From the NCBI RefSeq assembly GCF_018375725.1, contig NZ_JAHACR010000170.1, positions 1-8,965 of the forward strand: a stretch of DNA of 8,965 bases, read 5' to 3'. Every line of letters begins with the position of its first letter. Within the stretch, counting starts at the first letter, position 1. The translations under genes and the position numbers were made by a program. The notes under the pieces are model-generated. The model saw only the letters and a list, made by a program, of their open reading frames with translations, did not search any database and was not told the DNA's origin. The DNA is from Burkholderia sp. Its GTDB lineage: Bacteria; Pseudomonadota; Gammaproteobacteria; Burkholderiales; Burkholderiaceae. This document shows, in pieces, positions 1 through 6,469 of this stretch.

Positions 1-780
1 GATGCCCGCATTGTTGCCGCCGAGTTCGAGCAGCGAGCGGCCGAAACGGCGCGCGACCTCGATGCCCACCGCGCGGCCCATTTCGGTGCTGCCGGTCGCG
101 CTGACAATGCTCGAGCGCGGATCGGCAACCAGCTTCTCGCCGATTTCGCGGCCGCCGTTGACGAGCGCGGTGAGGCCTTCGGGCGCATCGCCGAATGTCT
201 TCAGCACGTCCTGCAGGATTCGGTCGACCGCCAGCGCGGTCAGCGGCGTTTTCTCCGACGGCTTCCAGATCACGGCGTTGCCGCACACGAGCGCAAGCGC
301 TGCGTTCCACGACCAGACCGCTGCCGGAAAATTGAATGCGGAGATGACCGTGCACACGCCCATCGGATGCCACGTTTCGGCCATCCGGTGGCCCGGGCGC
401 TCGGATGCGATCGTCAGGCCGTACAGCTGACGCGACAGGCCGACCGCGAAATCGCAGATGTCGATCATTTCCTGCACTTCGCCGAGGCCTTCCTGCAGGA
501 TCTTGCCGGTCTCGAGCGTGATCAGGCTGCCGAGCGCACGCTTTTGCTCGCGCAGCCGGTTGCCGAGCAGGCGCACCAGTTCGCCGCGGCGCGGCGCCGG
601 CACGTCGCGCCAGACCGCATACGCCGACTGCGCGCGTTCGAGCGCCGCATCGGCCTGCGCGACGGTATGGCTCGCGACGCGGCCAATCAGTTCGCCGTCG
701 ATCGGCGAATGAACCGGAATGTCGCCGGACTGGGCGAGATGGGCGATGCCGAGTTCGGCGAGGATGTCGGATGCTTTCAC
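1..780 (-). CDS. amaB: ALDH7-family aldehyde dehydrogenase, AmaB/Pcd-like (C-terminal part beyond left edge)
   Basis: The visible part is 260 residues, from a GTG start at 780 to the window edge; the frame is open throughout. It begins VKASDILAELGIAHLAQSGD. The GTG is supported by AGAAGG seven bases upstream (788-793). ALDH hallmarks are seen: SAFNFPAAVWSWN (residues 147-159, with the oxyanion Asn150), WKPSEKTPL (172-180, NAD-binding Lys173), ATGSTEMGR (228-236, Rossmann turn) and LELGGNN (251-257, general base Glu252). The catalytic Cys lies outside the window. The VWSWN, STEMGR and GGNN wording is typical of ALDH7 (antiquitin) proteins, which oxidise alpha-aminoadipate semialdehyde / piperideine-6-carboxylate to 2-aminoadipate with NAD+. 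The DUF1338 and D-2-hydroxyglutarate dehydrogenase genes upstream on the same strand support a lysine/pipecolate role. About half the protein is missing from view. Another semialdehyde substrate cannot be excluded. Confidence 0.87.
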   Translation of the reverse strand, partial: MKASDILAELGIAHLAQSGDIPVHSPIDGELIGRVASHTVAQADAALERAQSAYAVWRDVPAPRRGELVRLLGNRLREQKRALGSLITLETGKILQEGLGEVQEMIDICDFAVGLSRQLYGLTIASERPGHRMAETWHPMGVCTVISAFNFPAAVWSWNAALALVCGNAVIWKPSEKTPLTALAVDRILQDVLKTFGDAPEGLTALVNGGREIGEKLVADPRSSIVSATGSTEMGRAVGIEVARRFGRSLLELGGNNAGI

Positions 781-787
781 GTTGGAA

Positions 788-793
788 CCTTCT
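788..793 (-). promoter_or_regulatory. Ribosome binding site fixing the GTG start of amaB
   Basis: On the minus strand AGAAGG lies seven bases before the GTG at 780-778. It is the only good Shine-Dalgarno match near the 5' end of this frame, so it favours GTG over later starts. Confidence 0.6.
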
Positions 794-935
794 GTATCGC
801 GAATACGAAATGGACGGGTTCGGAATCCGGCTGGACGCGTCGTCGGCCCGTTGCGCCGCACGCGGCATCGACGCGGCTGCGAGCAGGTCGCGGCTCCGTC
901 TCCGGGAAGCCTTTCACCGCCGAAGAATTGAACCG

Positions 936-964
936 ATTGTGGGTAGCCAATACAGACGCGGCAA
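936..964 (-). promoter_or_regulatory. Weak sigma70-like promoter candidate ahead of amaB
   Basis: On the minus strand TTGCCG (959-964) and CACAAT (936-941) are separated by 17 bases; each matches consensus at 4 of 6 positions. It lies in the 270-base gap between the dehydrogenase stop and amaB and would give a leader of about 150 bases. The rest of the gap (781-1050) holds the hairpin at its right end and the amaB ribosome binding site at its left end; I see no small gene in it. Such matches occur by chance, so this is only a candidate. Confidence 0.22.
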
Positions 965-1010
965 ACGAAATATCGGAACTAGGTGGTGCGCTTTTGTCAT
1001 CAAGTGCGGT

Positions 1011-1050
1011 CGGCGATGCGGGCACGCGCGACGCGCCGCCCGCATCGCTG
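1011..1050 (-). terminator. Strong GC-rich stem-loop right after the D-2-hydroxyglutarate dehydrogenase stop
   Basis: The arms at 1011-1023 (CGGCGATGCGGGC) and 1038-1050 (GCCCGCATCGCTG) pair over 13 positions with one G-U type mismatch. The 14-base interior can itself pair (GCGC/GCGC). The stem abuts the stop codon (1051-1053). No T-run follows on the minus strand, so it is not a textbook intrinsic terminator. It may be a pause or Rho-assisted site, or a 3'-end stabiliser that lowers read-through into amaB. Confidence 0.42.
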
Positions 1051-4005
1051 TCACGACCGTTCGTCGAGCGCGCGCTTCGCCAGCTGTGCGATATGCAGCG
1101 GCGTCCTGCCCGCGCCCTGCTCGATCTGCTCGCGGCAACTGAAGCCGTTGGTCACGACGATCGCGTCGGCGCTCGCCTGCCGCACGAGCGGCAGCAGCGT
1201 GCCCTCGCCGATCTTCATCGACAGGTCGTAGTGCTCCTCGCTGAACCCGAACGATCCGGCCATCCCACAGCATCCGGTATCGAGCAGCGACCAGCGCACG
1301 CCGAGCTTGTCGAGCAGCGCCGTCTCGCCCTGCATCCCGAACAGCGATTTCTGATGGCAATGCCCGTGGACGATCACGTCCGCATCGAGCCGCGGCCACG
1401 CAAAATCGACCTGCGCGAGGAAATCGGAGAACAGGAAGGTCTGGGCGGCAAGACGTTTCGCGAGCGGCTCGTCCGGCAACTGCTTGAGCAACTCGTCCTT
1501 GAATACCGACAAACAGCCCGGCTCCAGCCCGATCACCGGCACGCCCGCTTCGATCTCGCCCGCGAGTTCGTCCACCGCGGTGCGCAACAGCGCGCGCGCC
1601 TCGTCCAGCATGCCGTAGTCGTACAGCGGCCGGCCGCAGCACAGGCGCTTGTTCGGCAATGTGACATCGAAGCCGAGTGCGGACAGCACGTCGACGGCCG
1701 CCATCGCGATGTCCGGCGAGAAATGCTCGTTGAATGTATCAACCCAGAGCATCACGCGTTTCGGCGCGGTCACCCCTGAGACAGCCTTCCGCGGAACCGG
1801 CGACGCCCCCTTGCGCAACCCGACGCCGCGCCGTTTCGCCATCGTCCGGAACGGTCGCGGCGCGAACGCCGGCAGCGTCCGTGCCTGCGCGACGCCCGCG
1901 AGCCACTTGCCGATACGCGCCAAGGGCGGGGTCGAGGTCATAAAATTCGTCAACCATGGAAAACGACTCGCCAGCGGCGCCCATTGCCCGATCCTCCCCA
2001 TGAACATCGCCTGCCGCGGCCGGCGACGCGTTTCGTAATAGTGCGACAGGAATTCCGCCTTGTACGACGCCATGTCGGTATGCGTCGGGCAGTCCGACTT
2101 GCAACCCTTGCACGCGAGGCACGTATCAATCGCTTCCTTGACCTCGGTGCTGTTCCAGCCGTCCCGGATCACGTCGCCCTGCAACATTTCCCAGAACAGG
2201 TGCGCGCGGCCGCGGGTCGAGCACTTCTCCTCGCGCGTCGCGCGATAGCTCGGACACATCGTGCCGCCTTCGAGCGACCGGCACTTGCCCATGCCGATGC
2301 AGCGCTCGATCGCGCGCTGCATCCCGTCACCTTCCGGGCTCGTGAACGTGAGCTTCGTCTGCAGCGTCACCGGCTTGTACGCGGGGCCCAGACGCAGGTT
2401 CTCGTCGGCGCGGTACGCGTTGACGACCTTGCCCGGATTCAGGCGGTTCGCCGGATCCCAGATCGCCTTGAATTCGGCCATCGCCTGCATCAGCTCGGGC
2501 CCGTACATGATCGGCAGAAACTCGGCCTTGGCCTGTCCGTCGCCGTGCTCGCCCGACAGCGAACCGCCGAAATCGACCACCAGTTGCGCGGCTTCGCGCA
2601 GGAAACCGCGCCACACCTGCACGCCTTCCGCACTGCGCAGATCGAACGTGATCCGCGCATGCACGCAGCCGTCGCCGAAGTGGCCGTACAGGCAGGTCTC
2701 GTAGCCGTAGCGATCGACGAGCGCCTGGAACGCGCGCAGATAGTCGCCGAGCCGTAGCGGATCGACGGCCGCATCCTCCCATCCGGCGATCGGATCAGGT
2801 TTCGACGGATCGACCGACAGCGCAACCGCCGATGCGCCCGTTTCACGAATCGACCAGATCTTCTGCTGCTTCGCCTTGTCCTCGACGACGAAGCCGCTCA
2901 CGTGCGCCCCCGCGCCGCCGCCATGGAAATACGCTTCGGCCTCGCGCGCCTGTGCGGTCGCGTCCTCAACGGTATCCGCGCCGAACTCCAGCACGACCCA
3001 CGCGTCGCCCGGCGGCAGCAGCGCAATTTCATCCCGCTTCAGTCCGCGTTCCTGCAAGCCGCGAATGATCGCGCGATCGAGACCTTCGATCGCGATCGGC
3101 GCGAAACGGTTGAAGTGCGGCACGGCGTCGGCCGCCGTGAAGATATCCGCGAAGCCGAGCACCAGCAGTACACGGCATGCGGGACTGTGCACGAGACGCA
3201 CCTGGGCCTGCAGCGTGACCGCGCACGTGCCCTCGGTGCCGACCAGCGCACGCGCCACGTTGAAGCCGTTCTCGGGCAGCAGTTGATCGAGATTGAAACC
3301 CGACACGCGCCGCTTGATCTGCGGAAACTCACGGCGGATGCGATCCGCATAACGGTCGCGCAGGTCGCGCAGCCGGCGGTAGATCTCGCCGCGCCGGCCG
3401 CCTGCGGCGATGATCGCGTCGAGTTCGTGCTCCGGCGTCGGGCCGACCCAGAAGCGGGCGCCATCGTAGGTGAGGATTTCGAGCGCCTCGACGTTCTCGA
3501 CGGTCTTGCCCGCCATCACCGAATGCGCACCGCATGCGTTGTTCGCGATCATGCCGCCGAGCGTGCAGCGGCTGTGCGTGGCCGGATCCGGTGCGAACGT
3601 GAGGCCATGCGCCTCCGCCGCGTCGCGCAGCGTATCGCAGACGACACCCGGCTCGACGATCGCGCGCTGTGCGACCGGATCGATCGACACGACACGATTG
3701 AAGTACTTGCTGGTGTCCGCGACGACCGCGACGTTGACGCCCTGCCCGTTCTGGGACGTGCCGCCGCCCCGCGTCAGGAACGGCACGTCGAAGCGCCGGC
3801 ACACCCCGAGCGCCGCGACGATATCGTCCGCATCGGCCGGCACGACGACGCCCAGCGGCACCTGCCGGTAATTCGACGCGTCGGACGCATAGAGCGCCTT
3901 CGAGCCCGCATCGAAACGCACCTCGCCGCGCACCGCGGTGCGCAGGTCGGCCTCGAGCGTGTCGAGCAGCGCCTGCCCGAGTTCAACCGGCGTGGCGCGC
4001 TTCAC
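1051..4005 (-). CDS. ydiJ: YdiJ-type FAD/4Fe-4S dehydrogenase, probable D-2-hydroxyglutarate dehydrogenase
   Basis: This 984-residue protein is close to the roughly 1,000 residues of YdiJ-type enzymes. The domains run in order. First is an FAD-binding PCMH/FAD_binding_4 domain (about 30-270) with TRGGGTSQNGQG at 78-89. Next is an FAD-oxidase C-terminal domain (about 275-530) with GHFGDGCVH (441-449) and GEHGDG (485-490). Then comes an Fe-S region with Cys569/575/584/595 and a ferredoxin-like CLACKGCKSDCP (629-640). Last is a cysteine-rich CCG module with CCG at 789-791, HCHQK at 882-886 and CCG at 912-914. The family oxidises D-2-hydroxyglutarate to 2-oxoglutarate and passes electrons on, probably to a quinone or electron-transfer protein. 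It would consume the HglS product made by the gene immediately upstream. The GTG start (4005-4003) overlaps the hglS TGA by four bases and has no good Shine-Dalgarno of its own, which suggests translational coupling. D-lactate or glycolate as substrate is a less likely alternative. Confidence 0.88.
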   Translation of the reverse strand: MKRATPVELGQALLDTLEADLRTAVRGEVRFDAGSKALYASDASNYRQVPLGVVVPADADDIVAALGVCRRFDVPFLTRGGGTSQNGQGVNVAVVADTSKYFNRVVSIDPVAQRAIVEPGVVCDTLRDAAEAHGLTFAPDPATHSRCTLGGMIANNACGAHSVMAGKTVENVEALEILTYDGARFWVGPTPEHELDAIIAAGGRRGEIYRRLRDLRDRYADRIRREFPQIKRRVSGFNLDQLLPENGFNVARALVGTEGTCAVTLQAQVRLVHSPACRVLLVLGFADIFTAADAVPHFNRFAPIAIEGLDRAIIRGLQERGLKRDEIALLPPGDAWVVLEFGADTVEDATAQAREAEAYFHGGGAGAHVSGFVVEDKAKQQKIWSIRETGASAVALSVDPSKPDPIAGWEDAAVDPLRLGDYLRAFQALVDRYGYETCLYGHFGDGCVHARITFDLRSAEGVQVWRGFLREAAQLVVDFGGSLSGEHGDGQAKAEFLPIMYGPELMQAMAEFKAIWDPANRLNPGKVVNAYRADENLRLGPAYKPVTLQTKLTFTSPEGDGMQRAIERCIGMGKCRSLEGGTMCPSYRATREEKCSTRGRAHLFWEMLQGDVIRDGWNSTEVKEAIDTCLACKGCKSDCPTHTDMASYKAEFLSHYYETRRRPRQAMFMGRIGQWAPLASRFPWLTNFMTSTPPLARIGKWLAGVAQARTLPAFAPRPFRTMAKRRGVGLRKGASPVPRKAVSGVTAPKRVMLWVDTFNEHFSPDIAMAAVDVLSALGFDVTLPNKRLCCGRPLYDYGMLDEARALLRTAVDELAGEIEAGVPVIGLEPGCLSVFKDELLKQLPDEPLAKRLAAQTFLFSDFLAQVDFAWPRLDADVIVHGHCHQKSLFGMQGETALLDKLGVRWSLLDTGCCGMAGSFGFSEEHYDLSMKIGEGTLLPLVRQASADAIVVTNGFSCREQIEQGAGRTPLHIAQLAKRALDERS

Positions 4006-5039
4006 GATGACTGAGCGGCGTTCGCGGTCATCTTGAAGATGCCTTGCGCATTGCCGGCATCGAAGCGCAGGTCGGTCACCCAGCGGCGCGCGGTCTGGTC
4101 GAACGTGCGCTTGCGCGTGATGAATTCGTAGAACGAGCCGGGCACATGACGCTTGACGATGCCGCCGTCACGGGTCCTGAAGTCGCGTTCGACGACATCC
4201 GCGCGATACGCGGTCTGGAACACGCGGCCCGAGCGCGAGCGTTCGACCTCCGGCTTCATCGGCCGTCCCTTCGCCTTCTCGTCGTCGGACAGCTTGAACA
4301 CGTCGGCGACGCGATCGGTCGCGTGATTGAACGCATTGCCTTCGGTCGCGATCCAGGCCATTTCCGCCGATTCGAGCAGCAGCGTCTCGTAGTCGAGTTC
4401 GTTCGGCACGTCGTGCTGGCGCGCGAACGCACCGACGATCTCCGGCAGCAGCGCGTGCGCGGCATCGAGCGGCAGCCATCCTTCGCGTTCGATGTCCCAC
4501 AGCAGCGCGACGGCGGCGGGCGTCAGCGGATCGCGCGACGAACCGATCACGTTCGTCACCGCCTGCTGGAATTCCTTCGAGAAGCGCTCGGGGTGCAGCT
4601 CGCTGACGAAGAACTGCGCGATTTCGTCGGGCGCATCCTCGTGCGCGTAGGCGCGGCCCGTCATGCCGAGCTTGTCGAGCGGATAACGGCCGTTCAGGCG
4701 AAAGCCGAGCGGACGCAGAATGCGCGTGAAGGCCGCCTCGCCCGGCGGCAGCGCGCCGCTGTGCGGCCAGCGCACGGTGCGCAACGCGCCATGATCGAAA
4801 TGGACGGAGCCGCCGTTTTCGATCGCGTCCGCCGTATAGGCGCGTCCGTTCGGCGAGCGCTCGAGCAACCCTTCGAACAGCGCCATGTTCATGGCCTGGG
4901 TGATCTCCGCGCGCGTCACGACGCCGGCTTCCCACTCCTGCAGGACCGCCGGCATGTTCAGCGTCGTAAACAGGGCATCGGTCTTCGCCTGCCCCAGCAG
5001 TTTCGACAACAAGCTCTCGATATTCGGATTGCGCATCAT
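4002..5039 (-). CDS. hglS: DUF1338 / HglS-type 2-oxoadipate dioxygenase/decarboxylase
   Basis: This 345-residue protein begins MMRNPNIESL. Family members are Fe(II) enzymes that convert 2-oxoadipate plus O2 to D-2-hydroxyglutarate plus CO2 in lysine breakdown. The expected metal ligands are visible: His83 in DHGALR, His239 in FNHATDR and Glu305 in SFYEF, with Arg87 four residues after the first His. From memory, the P. putida HglS ligands are His70, His226 and Glu294 with Arg74. The His-to-His spacing of 156 is identical. The protein is about 100 residues shorter than HglS/YdcJ, ending 40 residues after the Glu, nearer the plant FLO7-like form. The frame stays open to a TTG at 5135, but the ATG pair at 5039/5036 with a GACGAGA upstream is preferred; 5036 is equally possible. 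It is first in the operon, overlaps the next gene by four bases, and lies divergent from a LysR regulator. Confidence 0.85.
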   Translation of the reverse strand: MMRNPNIESLLSKLLGQAKTDALFTTLNMPAVLQEWEAGVVTRAEITQAMNMALFEGLLERSPNGRAYTADAIENGGSVHFDHGALRTVRWPHSGALPPGEAAFTRILRPLGFRLNGRYPLDKLGMTGRAYAHEDAPDEIAQFFVSELHPERFSKEFQQAVTNVIGSSRDPLTPAAVALLWDIEREGWLPLDAAHALLPEIVGAFARQHDVPNELDYETLLLESAEMAWIATEGNAFNHATDRVADVFKLSDDEKAKGRPMKPEVERSRSGRVFQTAYRADVVERDFRTRDGGIVKRHVPGSFYEFITRKRTFDQTARRWVTDLRFDAGNAQGIFKMTANAAQSS

Positions 5040-5072
5040 GTATCTCGTCAGGGGACCGGGCCGGCAGACGAT

Positions 5073-5089
5073 GCCGGCGATTCGCCGGC
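5073..5089 (-). other. Short hairpin in the hglS leader
   Basis: GCCGGCG (5073-5079) and CGCCGGC (5083-5089) form a 7-bp perfect stem with a 3-base loop, between the presumed hglS promoter and its ATG. The outer arms CGATGC (5069-5074) and GCATCG (5098-5103) allow an alternative structure. It resembles no riboswitch I know and could be chance in GC-rich DNA. Confidence 0.25.
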
Positions 5090-5161
5090 CGGCCGTCGCA
5101 TCGACGCCCGGCCTTGTCTGGCACGCATTATTCAAACGGTTGCAGGCGGGCGTAAAGCGAG

Positions 5162-5179
5162 ATTAAATTGACACGTAAT
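5162..5179. promoter_or_regulatory. ATTA-N10-TAAT dyad, candidate LysR-regulator operator
   Basis: ATTA (5162-5165) and TAAT (5176-5179) form an inverted pair spaced by ten bases. LysR-type boxes are usually dyads around T-N11-A, so spacing and sequence are near but not exact. The site covers the candidate hglS -10 and the TTGACA of the divergent promoter, so one bound regulator could affect both genes. Confidence 0.3.
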
Positions 5180-5191
5180 GAGTTTTTGGAA
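5162..5191 (-). promoter_or_regulatory. Candidate promoter of the hglS operon
   Basis: On the minus strand TTTAAT (5162-5167) matches the -10 consensus at 5 of 6 positions. TTCCAA (5186-5191), 18 bases upstream, is a poor -35. A weak -35 fits an activator-dependent LysR target. It is in the most AT-rich part of the divergent intergenic region and predicts a leader of about 115 bases. Confidence 0.35.
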
Positions 5192-5196
5192 CGACT
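5168..5196 (+). promoter_or_regulatory. Candidate promoter of the LysR-type regulator gene
   Basis: A perfect TTGACA -35 lies at 5168-5173. The hexamer at the 17-base spacing, ACGACT (5191-5196), is a poor -10, so the exact promoter is uncertain. It overlaps the hglS promoter candidate back to back. Confidence 0.3.
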
Positions 5197-5261
5197 GAGC
5201 GGGAACGGCCGGTGCGTGCGTCATGAGCCGGCGCCGCCATTCGTCAGGCAAATCGACTTTT

Positions 5262-6179
5262 ATGCGCAAATTCAAGATTCCGAACATGGGCGCGCTCGTG
5301 GCATTCGAGGCCGCCGCACGCCATGAAAGCTTCACGCACGCAGCCAGGGAACTGTTCCTGACCGAAAGCGCCGTCTCGCGGCAGATCGCGACACTCGAAT
5401 CGAGCCTCGGCGTGCGGCTGTTTGCGCGCGTGAAGCAGCGCGTGGTGCTGACGCGCGCCGGCAAGCTGTACGGCACGCAGGTGCGGCGCGCACTCGAAAC
5501 GCTCGATCGCGACACGCTGTCGATCATCGCGCACGGCAGCGGCGGCGGTTATCTCGAACTGGCCGTGCTGCCGACGTTCGCATCGCACTGGCTGATCCCG
5601 CGCATCAAGACCTTCTACGACCAGTCGCCCGACGTGCGCGTCAACATGGGGATTCGCACCGACATGTTCTCGTTCGAGGACACGCACTTCGAAGCGGCGA
5701 TCCACTACGGCAAGCCGACGTGGCCCGGCACATCGGCGGATTACCTGTTCGGCGAGGAAGTGGTGCCGATCTGTTCGCCGATGCTGCTCGACAGGCCGGT
5801 GACGCACCCACAGGATCTGCTCGCGTATCCGCTCCTGCACTCGACGACGCGGCCCGGCGCATGGAGCCAATGGTTCGAGTCGCGCGGCGTCGAGGACAAC
5901 CGGGCGATGCAGGGCGTGCGCTACGAACTGCACACGATGCTGTTCAGCGCGGCTGCCGCCGGCCTCGGCATCGCGCTCGTGCCGAAGTTCTTCGTCGAAG
6001 GGCAACTGCAGCAGCTCGGGCTCGTCGTGCCGTTCGACGCAGCGTCCACGGCGGATTCCGGGTACTACCTCGTGTATCCGACGGAATTCAGCCATAGCAA
6101 GCCGCTGGAACTGTTCAGGAGCTGGCTGCTCGAGCAGGCCAGCGTCTACGCGTCGCCGGAAAAGAGCGAGGAGGCGTGA
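5262..6179 (+). CDS. LysR-type transcriptional regulator (GcvA-like N-terminus)
   Basis: This 305-residue protein has the usual LysR-regulator length. The winged helix-turn-helix covers about residues 8-68, with AFEAAARHESFTHAARELF, TESAVSRQIATLE and LFARVKQRVVLTRAG. The helix linker and periplasmic-binding-like effector domain follow (about 95-295, starting near GYLELAVLPTFASHWLIPR). The ATG at 5262 is chosen because homologous regulators begin close to the helix-turn-helix. An in-frame ATG at 5223 would add 13 residues, and neither start has a strong Shine-Dalgarno. It is divergent from hglS with 222 bases between starts. This makes it the likely local regulator of the lysine/2-oxoadipate operon, with a pathway intermediate as probable effector; that role is inferred from position. 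P. putida, as I recall, also has a LysR gene beside its amaB and hglS. Confidence 0.88.
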   Translation: MRKFKIPNMGALVAFEAAARHESFTHAARELFLTESAVSRQIATLESSLGVRLFARVKQRVVLTRAGKLYGTQVRRALETLDRDTLSIIAHGSGGGYLELAVLPTFASHWLIPRIKTFYDQSPDVRVNMGIRTDMFSFEDTHFEAAIHYGKPTWPGTSADYLFGEEVVPICSPMLLDRPVTHPQDLLAYPLLHSTTRPGAWSQWFESRGVEDNRAMQGVRYELHTMLFSAAAAGLGIALVPKFFVEGQLQQLGLVVPFDAASTADSGYYLVYPTEFSHSKPLELFRSWLLEQASVYASPEKSEEA

Positions 6180-6210
6180 CGCGTCGCGACGATCGCGCGC
6201 AGATCGCCCA

Positions 6211-6247
6211 CGTCGTGCATCGAAGCGCCGCTTCCCGATGCACGGCG
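6211..6247 (+). terminator. Stem-loop after the LysR regulator gene
   Basis: CGTCGTGCATCG (6211-6222) pairs with CGATGCACGGCG (6236-6247) over 12 positions with one G-U. The interior AAGC/GCTT can extend it. It starts 31 bases after the regulator stop, where a terminator is expected, but no T-run follows. Confidence 0.4.
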
Positions 6248-6270
6248 CGATGAATTCGCTCCGTCGGAAT

Positions 6271-6289
6271 ACGACTGATTATCGTTCTC
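6271..6289. promoter_or_regulatory. Fur-box-like sequence upstream of bfr
   Basis: Read on the minus strand, GAGAACGATAATCAGTCGT agrees with the 19-bp Fur consensus (GATAATGATAATCATTATC) at about 13 positions, including an unbroken GATAATCA. It lies about 180 bases before the bfr start, far for direct repression, so either a distal promoter or chance remains possible. Iron control of bfr is common in proteobacteria. Confidence 0.28.
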
Positions 6290-6418
6290 CATCTGTACTC
6301 GAATCACCGCGCGCGTCACGCACGAATCGCGCCGGGACGGATTGCGGCCCGCGCCATGCCCGCGGCGCCGGCTCCCGCACATTTCCGATTGCAGTCCAAA
6401 GCGTCACTGACTATCGTT
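6275..6418 (+). repeat. Pair of 12-base direct repeats in the bfr upstream region
   Basis: CTGATTATCGTT (6275-6286) and CTGACTATCGTT (6407-6418) differ at one base and lie 132 bases apart. The first overlaps the Fur-like site and the second overlaps the candidate bfr -10. Apart from these, the regulator-bfr gap (6180-6469) holds only the terminator hairpin and promoter elements; I see no gene in it. Confidence 0.35.
6389..6417 (+). promoter_or_regulatory. Candidate promoter of bfr
   Basis: TTGCAG (6389-6394) and TATCGT (6412-6417) are spaced by 17 bases, with 3 and 4 matches to consensus. A start near 6424 would give a leader of about 46 bases. The score is modest. Confidence 0.27.
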
Positions 6419-6457
6419 GAAAGCGATCCGAAGTGGCGTACGCGAATACGATCGATT

Positions 6458-6463
6458 GGGAGA
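6458..6463 (+). promoter_or_regulatory. Ribosome binding site of bfr
   Basis: GGGAGA lies six bases before the ATG at 6470. This fixes the bfr start and excludes the longer in-frame reading from 6356, which would add 38 low-complexity residues that bacterioferritins do not have. Confidence 0.75.
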
Positions 6464-6469
6464 ACCGCG

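Noticed and set aside
88..99. SATGS in place of the more common SFTGS in the aldehyde dehydrogenase NAD site
   Set aside because: I believe other bacterial ALDH7/Pcd proteins share this wording, so it is not treated as a defect.
777..1025. 82-codon minus-strand frame in the gap before amaB as a possible small gene
   Set aside because: No ribosome binding site or hydrophobic or motif content seen; it overlaps the hairpin and leader elements, so chance openness in GC-rich DNA is the simpler reading.
367..1779. Plus-strand open frame of 470 codons spanning amaB, the gap and the dehydrogenase 3' end
   Set aside because: It runs antisense through two supported genes and shows no family motif.
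2902..4014. Long plus-strand open frame (370 codons) opposite the dehydrogenase gene
   Set aside because: Arg/Ala/Asp-rich shadow with no recognisable motif; the minus strand encodes a full, motif-rich YdiJ-type protein across the same bases.
5040..5135. 32-residue N-terminal extension of HglS from a TTG codon
   Set aside because: TTG is a rare start with no clear Shine-Dalgarno, and the extension covers the palindromic leader; the ATG pair at 5039/5036 fits better.
4044..5171. Plus-strand open frame of 375 codons opposite hglS
   Set aside because: Low-complexity Arg/His/Ala composition; antisense reading of a high-GC gene.
6356..6469. 38-residue N-terminal extension of bacterioferritin
   Set aside because: Bfr proteins begin MKGD; a good ribosome binding site lies just before the ATG at 6470, and the extension covers the promoter region.
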